Shown: positions 1-7,603 of the stretch, in pieces
How the letters are laid out: the number at the start of each line of letters is the position of its first letter
How positions within the stretch are numbered: the stretch's first letter is position 1
Source of the DNA: an uncultured Clostridia bacterium
GTDB taxonomy: Bacteria; Bacillota; Clostridia; Oscillospirales; Ruminococcaceae
NCBI GenBank assembly: GCA_947630825.1
Contig: CANRJA010000008.1
Span: forward strand, 1 to 64,000
DNA: 64,000 nucleotides
Reading direction: 5' to 3'
Position numbers and translations under genes: made by a program
The notes under the pieces: model-generated
Seen by the model: only the letters and a program-made list of their open reading frames with translations
Database searches by the model: none
Told to the model about the DNA's origin: nothing

Positions 1-297
1 TCGACATCTATTGTTCTTATATTGATGTTTGCGGTTTACTATGTACCGATTTTGTTTATGAACAAAACTTCGGGAAACACAGAAACAGGTTTTAAGGGAT
101 TTTATTTCCCATGCAAATGGATAAGCGAACGGTTTTCTCTTACCTACGAGGTTTCAGCGCTTATCAGTATTGGCGTAACGCTTATCCTGTGCCTTGTTGG
201 ATATATTATTGCTCATGCAGTATATATGAAAAAGCATCCGGTACTTGACTGGAGAGTTAAGAACCCGAATGCAGAGTATGCGTCGAAGGACGAATAG
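1..297 (+). CDS. C-terminal fragment of an unidentified membrane protein
   Basis: The reading frame is open from base 1, so the gene starts outside the window; the track start at 22 is only an internal TTG. About 98 residues remain. Two hydrophobic stretches are visible, one at the very beginning (ending near FAVYYVPILF) and one around ISIGVTLILCLVGYIIAHAVY, followed by a short charged, probably cytoplasmic tail. That fits the last two membrane segments of a transporter or permease, but no family motif is present and I do not recognise it. The gene converges on the carboxypeptidase gene with a shared terminator between them. Confidence 0.6.
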   Translation, partial: STSIVLILMFAVYYVPILFMNKTSGNTETGFKGFYFPCKWISERFSLTYEVSALISIGVTLILCLVGYIIAHAVYMKKHPVLDWRVKNPNAEYASKDE

Positions 298-320
298 GGG
301 ATAAAATATTTAATAACTAG

Positions 321-353
321 AAAAAACAGCACTCCTTTTGGAATGCTGTTTTT
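321..353. terminator. bidirectional intrinsic terminator
   Basis: AAAAACAGCACTCC and GGAATGCTGTTTTT form a stem with one A-C mismatch and a short loop. The flanking A and T runs let it act in both directions. It sits between two convergent genes. Confidence 0.85.
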
Positions 354-361
354 CTTATAAT

Positions 362-1750
362 TTATTTATTATCAATAAATTCTTGTTCTTTACGTTTGTT
401 TTTATTTGTTATTGCTTTAAACACAATTATATAAATAACAACCGCCAAAATAATTATAACAAGAGCAATTTTGAACTGCTTTGAGGAGAAAAACTTGCTC
501 GCAACAGCAGCTTCAGCCTTAACTGATGCGCGAGGTAAATCGCTTGTTGCTACCAGCTTTACCGACCCTATTGTTTCACCCTCGTAAATAAGTTCAAGAT
601 TTCCCAGAGTGTCGTTTTTGTATACAGGTGCAACAATGTTTTTGTCGACTGTTATTTTTCTTTCAACCTTGCTTATATCTATTGAATTGAGCCAGATTTT
701 TGAAACCTCATTAGCAGGCTTCAGTGTGACAAAATCCGCGCCCTTTCCATATAAAACATTTGCCTCAGTTATCTCCTCGTTTTCTTCAACAAAGACGTTG
801 TAACCAAGATTTTCGAAAGCCCACATATATAGTTTTTTGTGGTCTTCACAGTTGAACATTACATCGTTGCCGTCCTTGTCCTGTGCAGGAGCTTTCATTG
901 AAACTATTAGATACGTATAGCCGTTTTTAGTTGCAACAGATGCCAAACATCTTCCTGCTTCGTCGTAAAATCCTGTTTTGATTCCGTTTACATATCCATA
1001 GTAGAAGTCTGAGGTTTCATCAAGCAGTGAATTGGTATTTACAACAGTTGTGCCGTTTGAGAGAGTGTAGCTGTACTTTGAGGTGATCTCGGTAAAAATA
1101 GGGTAGTTATTAATAGCGTATTTACAGAGAATTGCCTGATCACGGCAGGTCGTCATATTTACGTTTCCGTTAAGGTCAAGACCGTGTGCATTGTAATAGA
1201 CAGTATTTTTCATTCCAAGAGAACCGGCTTTAGCATTCATCATTTCAACAAAGCCGTCTATAGAACCGCCTATTTTTACTGCGATTATGTTAGCAGCTTC
1301 GCAGGCGGACGGAATCATCAGCGCACATAGCAGGTCATAATAGCTTAGCTTTTCATTTTTCTCAATGCCGGCAGTTGATGCAAAAGTGTTTTCAAGCTCT
1401 TTGAAAGCCTCGTTTCCTGCGGAGACTTTTGTCTTTTTCAGGTCTTCAACGTCGTCTTTGAATTCGTCAAGCACCAGAACGCAGGTCATAATTTTAGTAA
1501 GCGACGCAGGAGCATATTGTACGTCTGCGTTTTTATCAAGAATAACGTCCTCAGCGTCTAAATTTTCCATGTATACAGCTTCAGATGTAAGCCTTACTCC
1601 TTCGGCTTCCGGAGTAAAATTATAAGCCCCTGCCGAAATTGAAAAGATACTGGAAATCATTGAAATGATGACGGTTATAGTTGTTACTAAAGATATTTTA
1701 TTAAAAGCCCTTCTATTAAGAGCATTTTTCTTTTTAAAAAAGTTATTCAT
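362..1750 (-). CDS. D-alanyl-D-alanine carboxypeptidase (DacF/PBP5 family)
   Basis: Serine-type penicillin-binding protein that trims the terminal D-Ala from peptidoglycan pentapeptides outside the membrane. An N-terminal hydrophobic segment (about 17-42) is a signal peptide or anchor. The active-site SLTK motif is at about 83-86 and KTG at about 258-260. The second catalytic motif, normally SxN, reads S-A-C at about 148-150. A second hydrophobic helix near the C-terminus (about 426-447) followed by a basic tail anchors the protein, replacing the usual amphipathic helix. The start is supported by GAGGG upstream. The family is certain; the altered SxN motif leaves the catalytic rate open. Confidence 0.93.
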   Translation of the reverse strand: MNNFFKKKNALNRRAFNKISLVTTITVIISMISSIFSISAGAYNFTPEAEGVRLTSEAVYMENLDAEDVILDKNADVQYAPASLTKIMTCVLVLDEFKDDVEDLKKTKVSAGNEAFKELENTFASTAGIEKNEKLSYYDLLCALMIPSACEAANIIAVKIGGSIDGFVEMMNAKAGSLGMKNTVYYNAHGLDLNGNVNMTTCRDQAILCKYAINNYPIFTEITSKYSYTLSNGTTVVNTNSLLDETSDFYYGYVNGIKTGFYDEAGRCLASVATKNGYTYLIVSMKAPAQDKDGNDVMFNCEDHKKLYMWAFENLGYNVFVEENEEITEANVLYGKGADFVTLKPANEVSKIWLNSIDISKVERKITVDKNIVAPVYKNDTLGNLELIYEGETIGSVKLVATSDLPRASVKAEAAVASKFFSSKQFKIALVIIILAVVIYIIVFKAITNKNKRKEQEFIDNK

Positions 1751-1817
1751 TATGTATCCCTCAACATTAAATTACTAAAAAATTATATGTTAAATAAATA
1801 AGTAAAAGACTAAATAC

Positions 1818-1846
1818 ATTATATCAAATAATATGTCGTTTGAAAA
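1818..1846 (-). promoter_or_regulatory. likely promoter of the carboxypeptidase gene
   Basis: On the minus strand a perfect TATAAT -10 lies 17 nt from TTTTCA, a weak -35. It sits about 70 nt upstream of the start codon in an AT-rich spacer. Confidence 0.45.
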
Positions 1847-1895
1847 GGAGTTTATAAAAATTTAATGAAATTGGCAAATGCAAGTTAAGCCTATA

Positions 1896-2642
1896 TTAAA
1901 AATCATTTTTTCTTACCGCATATATAAACGAGTAGCCTGTTTTCCCAACCTTTTCTACAAGCTCAAGATAAGAAAGAATATTAAGCGTAGTCTGCGCCGT
2001 ATTGAGATGAATACCTGCACAGTCGGCAAAATCCTTTGATGTAAACCCTTTGGGCAGATTTTGTGGAATAAACTGTCTGTAATCATCTACGCAGTTGAAC
2101 TCAACCTCGTCGATAATATCAATAGGTATTCTATCGCATCTTGATGAGCCTCGTTTTCTGTTTTTTGACCAGCCGTTTAAATACCTTATGTCCTCCATTT
2201 CCAAAAGAAGAAGTCTTAGGTGCATTTTCGGATTATCAAGAGTATACTTTATTGAGTAAAGCTCATGTATTGCGTCGTAAATGGTTGCTTTGTGAGGTGA
2301 TTTACGTCTGCTGGTGTATTCTCCTGTTTTGGGGTCAAGCCACGAAATATATTTTACGGCGGGTAGGGCAGTTACGACAGTTACATCGCAAAACTCTAAA
2401 AAGCAGTCTAGCTTTTTAATAAGCTTGTAAAAAGAACGAGTCTGGATTTCGATAATTCCTGTTTCGCTTACTATGTCGGCTACAAAGTTTCCTATCTTTA
2501 CCTCTTGGCTATCGGGAAATGGCTGATAGTATTCTTTTAAAACCGCGTGCATAGTCTTTTCACTAAGTGTGCCTATACCTTTTCTGTCACGCTTGTTTCC
2601 GACAACCCTGTCGCAAGCGTCTAAAAAAGCCTGTCTGTTCAT
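1896..2642 (-). CDS. hypothetical protein, predicted PD-(D/E)xK nuclease-like fold plus C-terminal winged helix
   Basis: 248 residues, not a named family to me. The first half contains a strand-turn-strand with D56, then E65-I-Q67 and a lysine at 73 (motif ADIVSETGIIEIQTR). This resembles the D...ExK/ExQ core of restriction-endonuclease-fold nucleases; this is inference from spacing only. The last 60 residues (FTSKDFADCAGIHLNTAQTTLNILSYLELVEKVG, quoted in part) look like a winged helix-turn-helix. The start has AGGAG seven bases upstream. It lies downstream of khpA on the same strand but a strong terminator separates them, so it is probably transcribed independently. Function unknown; DNA repair or defence are possibilities. 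Confidence 0.6.
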   Translation of the reverse strand: MNRQAFLDACDRVVGNKRDRKGIGTLSEKTMHAVLKEYYQPFPDSQEVKIGNFVADIVSETGIIEIQTRSFYKLIKKLDCFLEFCDVTVVTALPAVKYISWLDPKTGEYTSRRKSPHKATIYDAIHELYSIKYTLDNPKMHLRLLLLEMEDIRYLNGWSKNRKRGSSRCDRIPIDIIDEVEFNCVDDYRQFIPQNLPKGFTSKDFADCAGIHLNTAQTTLNILSYLELVEKVGKTGYSFIYAVRKNDF

Positions 2643-2680
2643 ACAATCTCCTAAATAACAGTGTTTGTTGTATTATCAAT

Positions 2681-2720
2681 AAAAAAGCATCAAAACTATT
2701 ATAACAACAGAGTTGATGCT
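2681..2720 (-). terminator. terminator of the ylxM-ffh-rpsP-khpA operon
   Basis: AGCATCAA and TTGATGCT arms form an 8-bp stem with a loop of about 19 nt. In minus orientation this is followed directly by TTTTTT. Confidence 0.7.
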
Positions 2721-2751
2721 AAATTTTCAATATCAATTTAACAGATTGGTC

Positions 2752-2988
2752 TTAATCATCAATATCGACCATAATTTTCTTGCCTTCTTTTGAAGCCTTT
2801 GCACGCATTACTGTGCGTATAGCTTTAGCAATTCTTCCTTGCTTTCCGATAACTCTGCCCATATCGTCAGGGGCAACATGAAGGTGGAATGTAATAATAC
2901 CCTCATCGTTCGGTTCGTCTTCAATAATCTCTACAGAGCTTTTATCTTCAACAAGCTCAGTAACTAATGTTTTTAGTAGCTCTTTCAT
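2752..2988 (-). CDS. khpA: KH-domain RNA-binding protein KhpA (YlqC)
   Basis: Small single-domain KH protein, 78 residues, the usual family length. The GxxG loop is visible in GRVIGKQGRIAKAIR. In other Firmicutes KhpA partners with KhpB/EloR and binds many RNAs, influencing cell elongation and division. Its place directly after rpsP is the conserved arrangement. GGAG sits nine bases before the ATG. The spacer to rpsP is unusually long (about 125 bp) and carries a GC-rich hairpin. Confidence 0.93.
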   Translation of the reverse strand: MKELLKTLVTELVEDKSSVEIIEDEPNDEGIITFHLHVAPDDMGRVIGKQGRIAKAIRTVMRAKASKEGKKIMVDIDD

Positions 2989-3020
2989 AATATCTTCTCC
3001 TTAGCACCCCCACTGAGAGG

Positions 3021-3046
3021 AAGCCTCCGCATCAAGCGGCAGGCTT
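3021..3046. repeat. GC-rich hairpin in the rpsP-khpA spacer
   Basis: AAGCCTCCGC, loop ATCAA, then GCGG-C-AGGCTT makes a 10-bp stem with one bulged base. No T-tract follows in either direction, so it is not a classical terminator. The surrounding 125-bp spacer is richer in GC and C than other spacers here, which suggests an interspersed repeat or an RNA-processing site. Confidence 0.55.
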
Positions 3047-3113
3047 AAAAGCAGGAAAGGTAATTGTTGTGGATGTTGTGGGGTATGTGTAAAACTCCTG
3101 CTTTGGTCTGGTA

Positions 3114-3356
3114 TTAAAGAATACCGTTTTTCTTCAAAAGTGTCTTTACAGTTTCTGTAGGCTGTGCGCCGTTTGCTATCCATGACTTAGCTTTTTCGCC
3201 GTCAACACTAACAACTGACGGTTCCTTTGTTGGATCGTAATATCCGATTTCCTCGATAAATCTTCCGTCTCTCGGATATCTTGAATCAGCAACAACAATA
3301 CGATAGAAAGGTGCTTTCTTAGCGCCCATTCTTCTCAGTCTGATTTTAACTGCCAT
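3114..3356 (-). CDS. rpsP: 30S ribosomal protein S16
   Basis: 80 residues starting [20 protein letters not shown], the canonical S16 N-terminus, with the [13 protein letters not shown] segment typical of the family. It is an early-assembling component of the 30S body. It sits between ffh and khpA in the ylxM-ffh-rpsP-khpA order found across Firmicutes. A GGAGG site precedes the ATG. Confidence 0.98.
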   Translation of the reverse strand: MAVKIRLRRMGAKKAPFYRIVVADSRYPRDGRFIEEIGYYDPTKEPSVVSVDGEKAKSWIANGAQPTETVKTLLKKNGIL

Positions 3357-3413
3357 TTTAATTTCACCTCCGTGTCAGAATTTAAATTATGCTATTGCAA
3401 TAATTAACTAATA

Positions 3414-4820
3414 CTAAAACGGCATTCCGCTTCCGTGATAACCGCCGTTTCCGGGCATACCGGGCATACCTCCGCTAAGTCCTCCGAGCATATTGCGCAT
3501 TTTCTTTTTGCCCATTTTGCCCTTAGACAAATTCGTCATCTGCTTCATCATTTTATTCATTTGCTCGTATTGCTTTAAAAGTCGGTTTACGTCCTCAACC
3601 TTTGTTCCGCTTCCCGAAGCAATCCTGCGTTTTCTGTTAGGATTTATAATATTAGGCTTTTCACGCTCATTAGGCGTCATAGACTGTATTATCGCTTCAA
3701 GCCGTGTAAACTGTTTCTCGTCTATATCTGCGTCCTTTATCTGATTTCCCAATCCCGGAATCATTCCGAGCAATGATTTTATAGAACCCATTTTCTGAAT
3801 TTGTTTAAGTTGATTCAAAAGGTCGTTAAGGTCAAAGCTGCCTCTGTCCTTCACCTTCCTTGCAAGACGCTTTGCGTCCTCCTCATCGACGTTTTCAGAC
3901 GCTTTTTCAATAAGAGTAAGCATATCGCCCATTCCGAGAATTCTCGAAGCCATACGCTCAGGGTGGAACACCTCAAACTCGTCCAGCTTTTCTCCTATAC
4001 CTACAAACTTTATTGGCTTTCCGGTAACAGCCAGTACGGACAGAGCAGCACCACCTCTTGTATCCGAATCAAGCTTTGTAAGTATAACGCTGTCTATGCC
4101 AAGCGTTTTGTCAAAGCTCTCTGCAACATTAACCGCGTCCTGTCCCGTCATTGCGTCGACAACTAGAACGATCTCATTAGGCTCTGCTATTTTCTTTATA
4201 TCCGAAAGCTCTTTCATAAGTTCTTCGTCAATGTGAAGCCGTCCTGCGGTATCGAGTATAACCAAATCGTTTCCGTGGTCGCCTGCGTGCTTTAAGGCTT
4301 CTTTTACGATTTTTCTGGGGTTTATTTGTCCCATTTCGTAAACCGGAACCCCTGCTTTTTCACCGACGATTTTTAACTGGTCAATAGCGGCTGGACGGTA
4401 AACGTCGCAGGCAACAAGCAGCGGACGCTTGCTCTGCTTTTCTTTAAAGTATTTTGCAAGTTTAGCCGAGTGGGTGGTCTTACCGCTTCCCTGAAGTCCG
4501 CACATCATAACGATACACGGAGGCTTGTTTGGAAAGTTGATTTTAGCGTTGGATTCACCCATCAAAGCAATAAGCTCGTCGTTTACTATTTTTATAACCT
4601 GCTGAGCAGGAGTAAGACTGTTTAAAACCTCTTCGCCGACTGCACGTTCTGACACCTTTGATACAAAGTCTTTAACTACCTTGTAGCTTACGTCGGCTTC
4701 GAGCAGTGCCATCTTAACTTCACGCATTGCTGTTTTAACATCAGATTCGTTAAGCTTTCCTTTATTTTTTAGACGCTTGAAAACGCCGTTTAATTTTTCA
4801 GAAAGACCTTCAAACGCCAT
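3414..4820 (-). CDS. ffh: signal recognition particle protein Ffh (SRP54)
   Basis: GTPase of the signal recognition particle that targets nascent membrane proteins with 4.5S RNA and FtsY. The N-terminal helical domain (about 1-90) is followed by the G domain: P-loop GLQGSGKTT at about 108-116, DTAGR at 190-194 and TKLD at 248-251. The methionine-rich M domain runs from about 300 to 430. The tail is a glycine/methionine-rich stretch (GGMPGMPGNGGYHGSGMPF), common in the family. 468 residues is a normal length. GGAG lies upstream of the ATG. It is co-transcribed with ylxM upstream and rpsP downstream. Confidence 0.98.
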   Translation of the reverse strand: MAFEGLSEKLNGVFKRLKNKGKLNESDVKTAMREVKMALLEADVSYKVVKDFVSKVSERAVGEEVLNSLTPAQQVIKIVNDELIALMGESNAKINFPNKPPCIVMMCGLQGSGKTTHSAKLAKYFKEKQSKRPLLVACDVYRPAAIDQLKIVGEKAGVPVYEMGQINPRKIVKEALKHAGDHGNDLVILDTAGRLHIDEELMKELSDIKKIAEPNEIVLVVDAMTGQDAVNVAESFDKTLGIDSVILTKLDSDTRGGAALSVLAVTGKPIKFVGIGEKLDEFEVFHPERMASRILGMGDMLTLIEKASENVDEEDAKRLARKVKDRGSFDLNDLLNQLKQIQKMGSIKSLLGMIPGLGNQIKDADIDEKQFTRLEAIIQSMTPNEREKPNIINPNRKRRIASGSGTKVEDVNRLLKQYEQMNKMMKQMTNLSKGKMGKKKMRNMLGGLSGGMPGMPGNGGYHGSGMPF

Positions 4821-4910
4821 AGTGCTCTCCTTTAATTATTGACAGTTTAAGTTTATTTTTTGTAAAGTTCGCAAATTGTAAAACTTTCCTTTAAGACGGC
4901 AACAGACAAC

Positions 4911-5333
4911 TCACCTTATGATTTTAAATCCGCTTTCCTGAGGAGCGTCTATATTTTCCTCAATCTCAAAAAGGTTGCTGTTTTGGTCTATATAAGCGAT
5001 AATAGCTTCACTTCGTGCGACGATCCCTCTTGTAAAGCTAATTGTTTTACATTCCTCAATAATAAGTTTAGTTTGCTCTTTTAAATTTTTAATAAATTCG
5101 TCATACTTTCTGATTTTTTTCAGATATCCGAGTTTTTCCTCAAGGTCTATAAGAGCCTCCTCGCCGCGCTTTATACTATCTCTCACACCTTGCCTTGTTA
5201 TCCCGAGGTTTTCGGCAATTTCAGCAAGAGATAAGTCGTCAAAGTAATAAAGCTCAAGAACATCTTTCTGCTTGTCGGTCAGCATATAACCGTAAATATC
5301 AATCAATATGGTTATATCAAGATTTTTTGCCAT
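4911..5333 (-). CDS. ylxM: YlxM-family helix-turn-helix protein (UPF0122)
   Basis: Sigma-70 region-4-like DNA-binding protein encoded immediately before ffh, as in most Firmicutes, and linked to SRP function. The HTH lies in LSLAEIAENLGITRQGVRDSI. I chose the internal start MAKNLDITILIDIYGY (140 aa). AGAAGG precedes it at suitable spacing and the family begins at this point; the longer track ORF (158 aa, start 5387) has no ribosome-binding site. The C-terminal 45 residues beyond the usual length of about 110 are unassigned. Confidence 0.88.
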   Translation of the reverse strand: MAKNLDITILIDIYGYMLTDKQKDVLELYYFDDLSLAEIAENLGITRQGVRDSIKRGEEALIDLEEKLGYLKKIRKYDEFIKNLKEQTKLIIEECKTISFTRGIVARSEAIIAYIDQNSNLFEIEENIDAPQESGFKIIR

Positions 5334-5419
5334 TAATTCTAACCTTCTCTGCAGTATGATTATCTCTTGACGCAACATATCAAGCATAAATGTAAAGCAG
5401 ACAGCCTTTACAAATATGT

Positions 5420-5448
5420 ATTATAACCTAAGATTATCAAGTTGTCAA
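5420..5448 (-). promoter_or_regulatory. promoter of the ylxM-ffh-rpsP-khpA operon
   Basis: Perfect consensus on the minus strand: TTGACA, 17-nt spacer, TATAAT. It is about 85 nt upstream of the chosen ylxM start. Confidence 0.85.
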
Positions 5449-5482
5449 TACCTATTTAAGAATTTTTTACCTAAAATAGAAA

Positions 5483-5502
5483 ACCACCGCAAAAGCGGTG
5501 GT
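5483..5502 (-). terminator. terminator of mgtE
   Basis: ACCACCGC, loop of four, GCGGTGGT: a perfect 8-bp GC-rich stem six bases after the mgtE stop, followed on the minus strand by TTTCTATTTTA. Confidence 0.8.
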
Positions 5503-5508
5503 ACATTT

Positions 5509-6876
5509 TTAACCAAGTACATCAAAAATCTTTATTGCGATATTGCAGTATAGAAATACCGAGCAGGCGTCAACGATAGTCGATATAAGCGGAGCCGCCA
5601 TTATCGCAGGGTCAAAGTGAAGCTTCTTTGCAATCATAGGAAGCACGCAGCCTACAGTTTTGGCAAGTATGACAGTTGCGATTATAGAAAGTCCTATTAC
5701 AAAACCGAGTAATGCGGAATTTATATCTGCGTCATTTCGATATACAAACCAGATTCTCACGCCGTTTACAGCCGCCAAAACAAAGCTTACCAAAAGAGCA
5801 ATTCTAAACTCTTTGAACATAACCTTAAAGAAATCCTTGAATTCTATTTCGTCCATAGCAAGACTTCTGATAACTATGGTAGACGACTGCGAACCGCAGT
5901 TTCCGCCTGTACCCGTAAGCATAGGTACAAATGAAAAGAGTATTGGTATTGAAACTAAAAGACTTTCATAGTGGTTTATAACAGCACCCGATAGGGTAGC
6001 GGAAAGCATAAGAAACAGAAGCCATGGTATTCGGCTTTTTGCGTGTGAGAATACAGATGTGTTAAAGTAAGATTCGTCTGTAGGCGAAATACCTGCCATC
6101 TTCTGAATATCCTCGGTCGTTTCCTCGTGGATAACGTCAATGATGTCGTCGACAGTGATAATGCCGACGATTCGGTTTTCGTTATCTACAACGGGAATTG
6201 CCATAAGGTCGTATTTGCGGATAGTGTTTGCAACCTCTTCCTGGTCGTCGTGAGTGTTAACATAGATAACATTTGTATCCATTATATCTTCAATTTTTGC
6301 GTCCTCATCAGCAGTGATAAGGTCGAGAAGCTCGACTGTTCCAATGAGTTTTCTAAACTCGGTTACATAACAGGTGTATATTGTTTCCTTTACAAAGCCT
6401 ACCTGCCTTATCTTTTTCATTGCCTCGGCAACGGTCATATCCTTTGCAAAGAAAACATACTCGATAGTCATAAGACTTCCTGCGCTGTCATCAGGATAGT
6501 TTAAGACTTCGTTTATTCTTTTTCTGGTCTGGGAATCGGTGTTCTTTAAAATTCTCGATACCACATTTGCCGGCATTTCCTCGATAAGGTCAACTGTATC
6601 GTCTAAAAACAGCTCGTCTAGTACCTTACGAAGCTCGTTTTCAGAAAATGAGTTTATCAGCTTTTCCTGAATCTCACTAGGCAGATTTGAGAAAATTTCA
6701 GACGCATTATCCTTAGGAAGTATTCTAAAAACAAGAGTTAGATCCACATCGTTTATCTCTTCCATAAGAGATGCTACGTCATACGGATTCTGGTCTTTCA
6801 GAAAAGCCTTCAGCTTTGTATACTGCTTATTTTCAATAAGTTCAAGCGCAGTAGCTTCAAGTGTTTTTTCGTCCAT
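5509..6876 (-). CDS. mgtE: magnesium transporter MgtE
   Basis: Homodimeric Mg2+ channel of the cytoplasmic membrane. The order is the N-terminal superhelical domain (about 1-130), tandem CBS domains (about 130-255, with YPDDSAGSLMT at their start) and five membrane helices from about 280 to the end. Length (455-457 residues) is typical. The track start is two codons upstream, but the AGAGG site is only two bases from that ATG and eight from the internal ATG, so MDEKTLEA is preferred. Transcription is controlled by the M-box riboswitch upstream, and a short ORF precedes it. Confidence 0.96.
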   Translation of the reverse strand: MDEKTLEATALELIENKQYTKLKAFLKDQNPYDVASLMEEINDVDLTLVFRILPKDNASEIFSNLPSEIQEKLINSFSENELRKVLDELFLDDTVDLIEEMPANVVSRILKNTDSQTRKRINEVLNYPDDSAGSLMTIEYVFFAKDMTVAEAMKKIRQVGFVKETIYTCYVTEFRKLIGTVELLDLITADEDAKIEDIMDTNVIYVNTHDDQEEVANTIRKYDLMAIPVVDNENRIVGIITVDDIIDVIHEETTEDIQKMAGISPTDESYFNTSVFSHAKSRIPWLLFLMLSATLSGAVINHYESLLVSIPILFSFVPMLTGTGGNCGSQSSTIVIRSLAMDEIEFKDFFKVMFKEFRIALLVSFVLAAVNGVRIWFVYRNDADINSALLGFVIGLSIIATVILAKTVGCVLPMIAKKLHFDPAIMAAPLISTIVDACSVFLYCNIAIKIFDVLG

Positions 6877-6923
6877 CGGCATATCCTCTTTTATTGATAT
6901 TTACTAGGATAGCCGGAGTTTGC

Positions 6924-7004
6924 TTATATGGTTATTACAGACAGCAAAAGTCTGCAAAAAATTATAAGCGTCGCTCGCGGCTTTGAGTTACTTCCGCTGT
7001 CCAT
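6924..7004 (-). CDS. 26-residue leader ORF between the M-box and mgtE
   Basis: Not in the ORF track. ATG at 7004 is preceded by AAAGGAGATGAGATC, one of the best ribosome-binding sites in the window, and the frame runs 26 codons to TAA. The peptide starts MDSGSNSKPRATL and continues into a hydrophobic stretch (LIIFCRLLLSVITI), so it could insert in the membrane. It lies after the riboswitch terminator and ends about 47 bases before mgtE, so it is on every full-length mgtE message. It may be a leader peptide or a small MgtE partner; neither is shown by sequence alone. I do not recognise a family. Confidence 0.6.
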   Translation of the reverse strand: MDSGSNSKPRATLIIFCRLLLSVITI

Positions 7005-7045
7005 GATCTCATCTCCTTTGAATTTTATTAGTAAAAATAAGCATA

Positions 7046-7096
7046 AAAATAATCTTCATAACAGGCAAGACAACAGGCTTGAACCATTAGAAGATT
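7046..7096 (-). terminator. riboswitch-controlled terminator upstream of mgtE
   Basis: AATCTTC pairs with GAAGATT around an inner GG-TT-CAAG/CTTG-CC hairpin, followed by ATTTTTATG in the mgtE direction. Its left arm contains GTTCAAGC, which is exactly complementary to GCTTGAAC at the 3' end of the M-box (7150-7157). That gives a plausible antiterminator alternative. Confidence 0.6.
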
Positions 7097-7140
7097 AAAA
7101 CACATATAAACTATGATTGATAATTAAATTTTAAGTACCA

Positions 7141-7301
7141 AACACAGACGTTCAAGCTTCAGCTTCGCAGGGCATAGGATTTTTGCATTGGAACTGCGTT
7201 AGGTTATGCCTTGAATCGACATCTCCTGTTGACCAGCTGACAGTGTCTCCACCATTTCGCGGCAGCGTCCCGTATCCCTGTGGTAGCCTCACCTACCGAA
7301 A
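7141..7301 (-). promoter_or_regulatory. M-box (ykoK) magnesium riboswitch
   Basis: The minus strand carries the M-box signature elements in order: GGTAGGTGAGGCTACC, GGGATACGGGACGCTGCC, GACACTGTCAGCTGGTCAAC, the AGGAGATGTCGATT segment and AACCTAACGCAGTTCC. It is positioned about 260 bases before mgtE. M-box RNAs fold around Mg2+ and shut off transporter expression when Mg2+ is plentiful. Confidence 0.94.
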
Positions 7302-7321
7302 TTATTTACTTTACAATAATT

Positions 7322-7350
7322 ATTATATTCAGATTTTATGTTCTTGTCAA
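7322..7350 (-). promoter_or_regulatory. promoter of the M-box/mgtE transcript
   Basis: Perfect TTGACA, 17-nt spacer, TATAAT on the minus strand, ending about 20 bases before the riboswitch begins. Confidence 0.87.
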
Positions 7351-7528
7351 TACATTTTTATGAACTAATGCTTTAAAGTCTGGTTTTTATATGGTATTAA
7401 TTCTTCTTAAAATCAAATAATAATCAGTAATGCTTCAACAATTTTGTGATTTAAGTAAGTTTTATAGCTCCTTGCCATATTCTGAGTTACTATATAAAGC
7501 TGGCGGTTAAGGTATAAAGTCCGATTTG
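7351..7528. other. intergenic spacer between divergent promoters, no gene seen
   Basis: AT-rich stretch between the mgtE promoter and the teichoic-acid promoter. I see no ORF with a ribosome-binding site, no strong hairpin and no recognisable operator. Confidence 0.5.
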
Positions 7529-7557
7529 TTGACTTTTAAAGTGTATTGTTGTATAAT
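7529..7557 (+). promoter_or_regulatory. promoter of the teichoic-acid gene cluster
   Basis: TTGACT, 17-nt spacer, TATAAT. It lies about 45 nt before the first phosphotransferase gene and is probably the main promoter for the next seven genes. Confidence 0.85.
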
Positions 7558-7603
7558 GTATAATAATTATGCAAGAAAATAAATCCAAAATAAATGCATA
7601 TAT

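Noticed and set aside
3001-3183. 60-aa minus-strand ORF overlapping the end of rpsP
   Set aside because: It overlaps the C-terminal codons of rpsP in another frame and covers the hairpin spacer; no ribosome-binding site or protein-like composition.
5334-5387. 18-residue N-terminal extension of YlxM
   Set aside because: No ribosome-binding site upstream of 5387, whereas AGAAGG precedes the ATG at 5333, where family members begin.
7183-7368. 61-aa plus-strand ORF
   Set aside because: It lies antisense to the M-box riboswitch and its promoter, has no ribosome-binding site, and its codons follow the conserved RNA rather than a protein.
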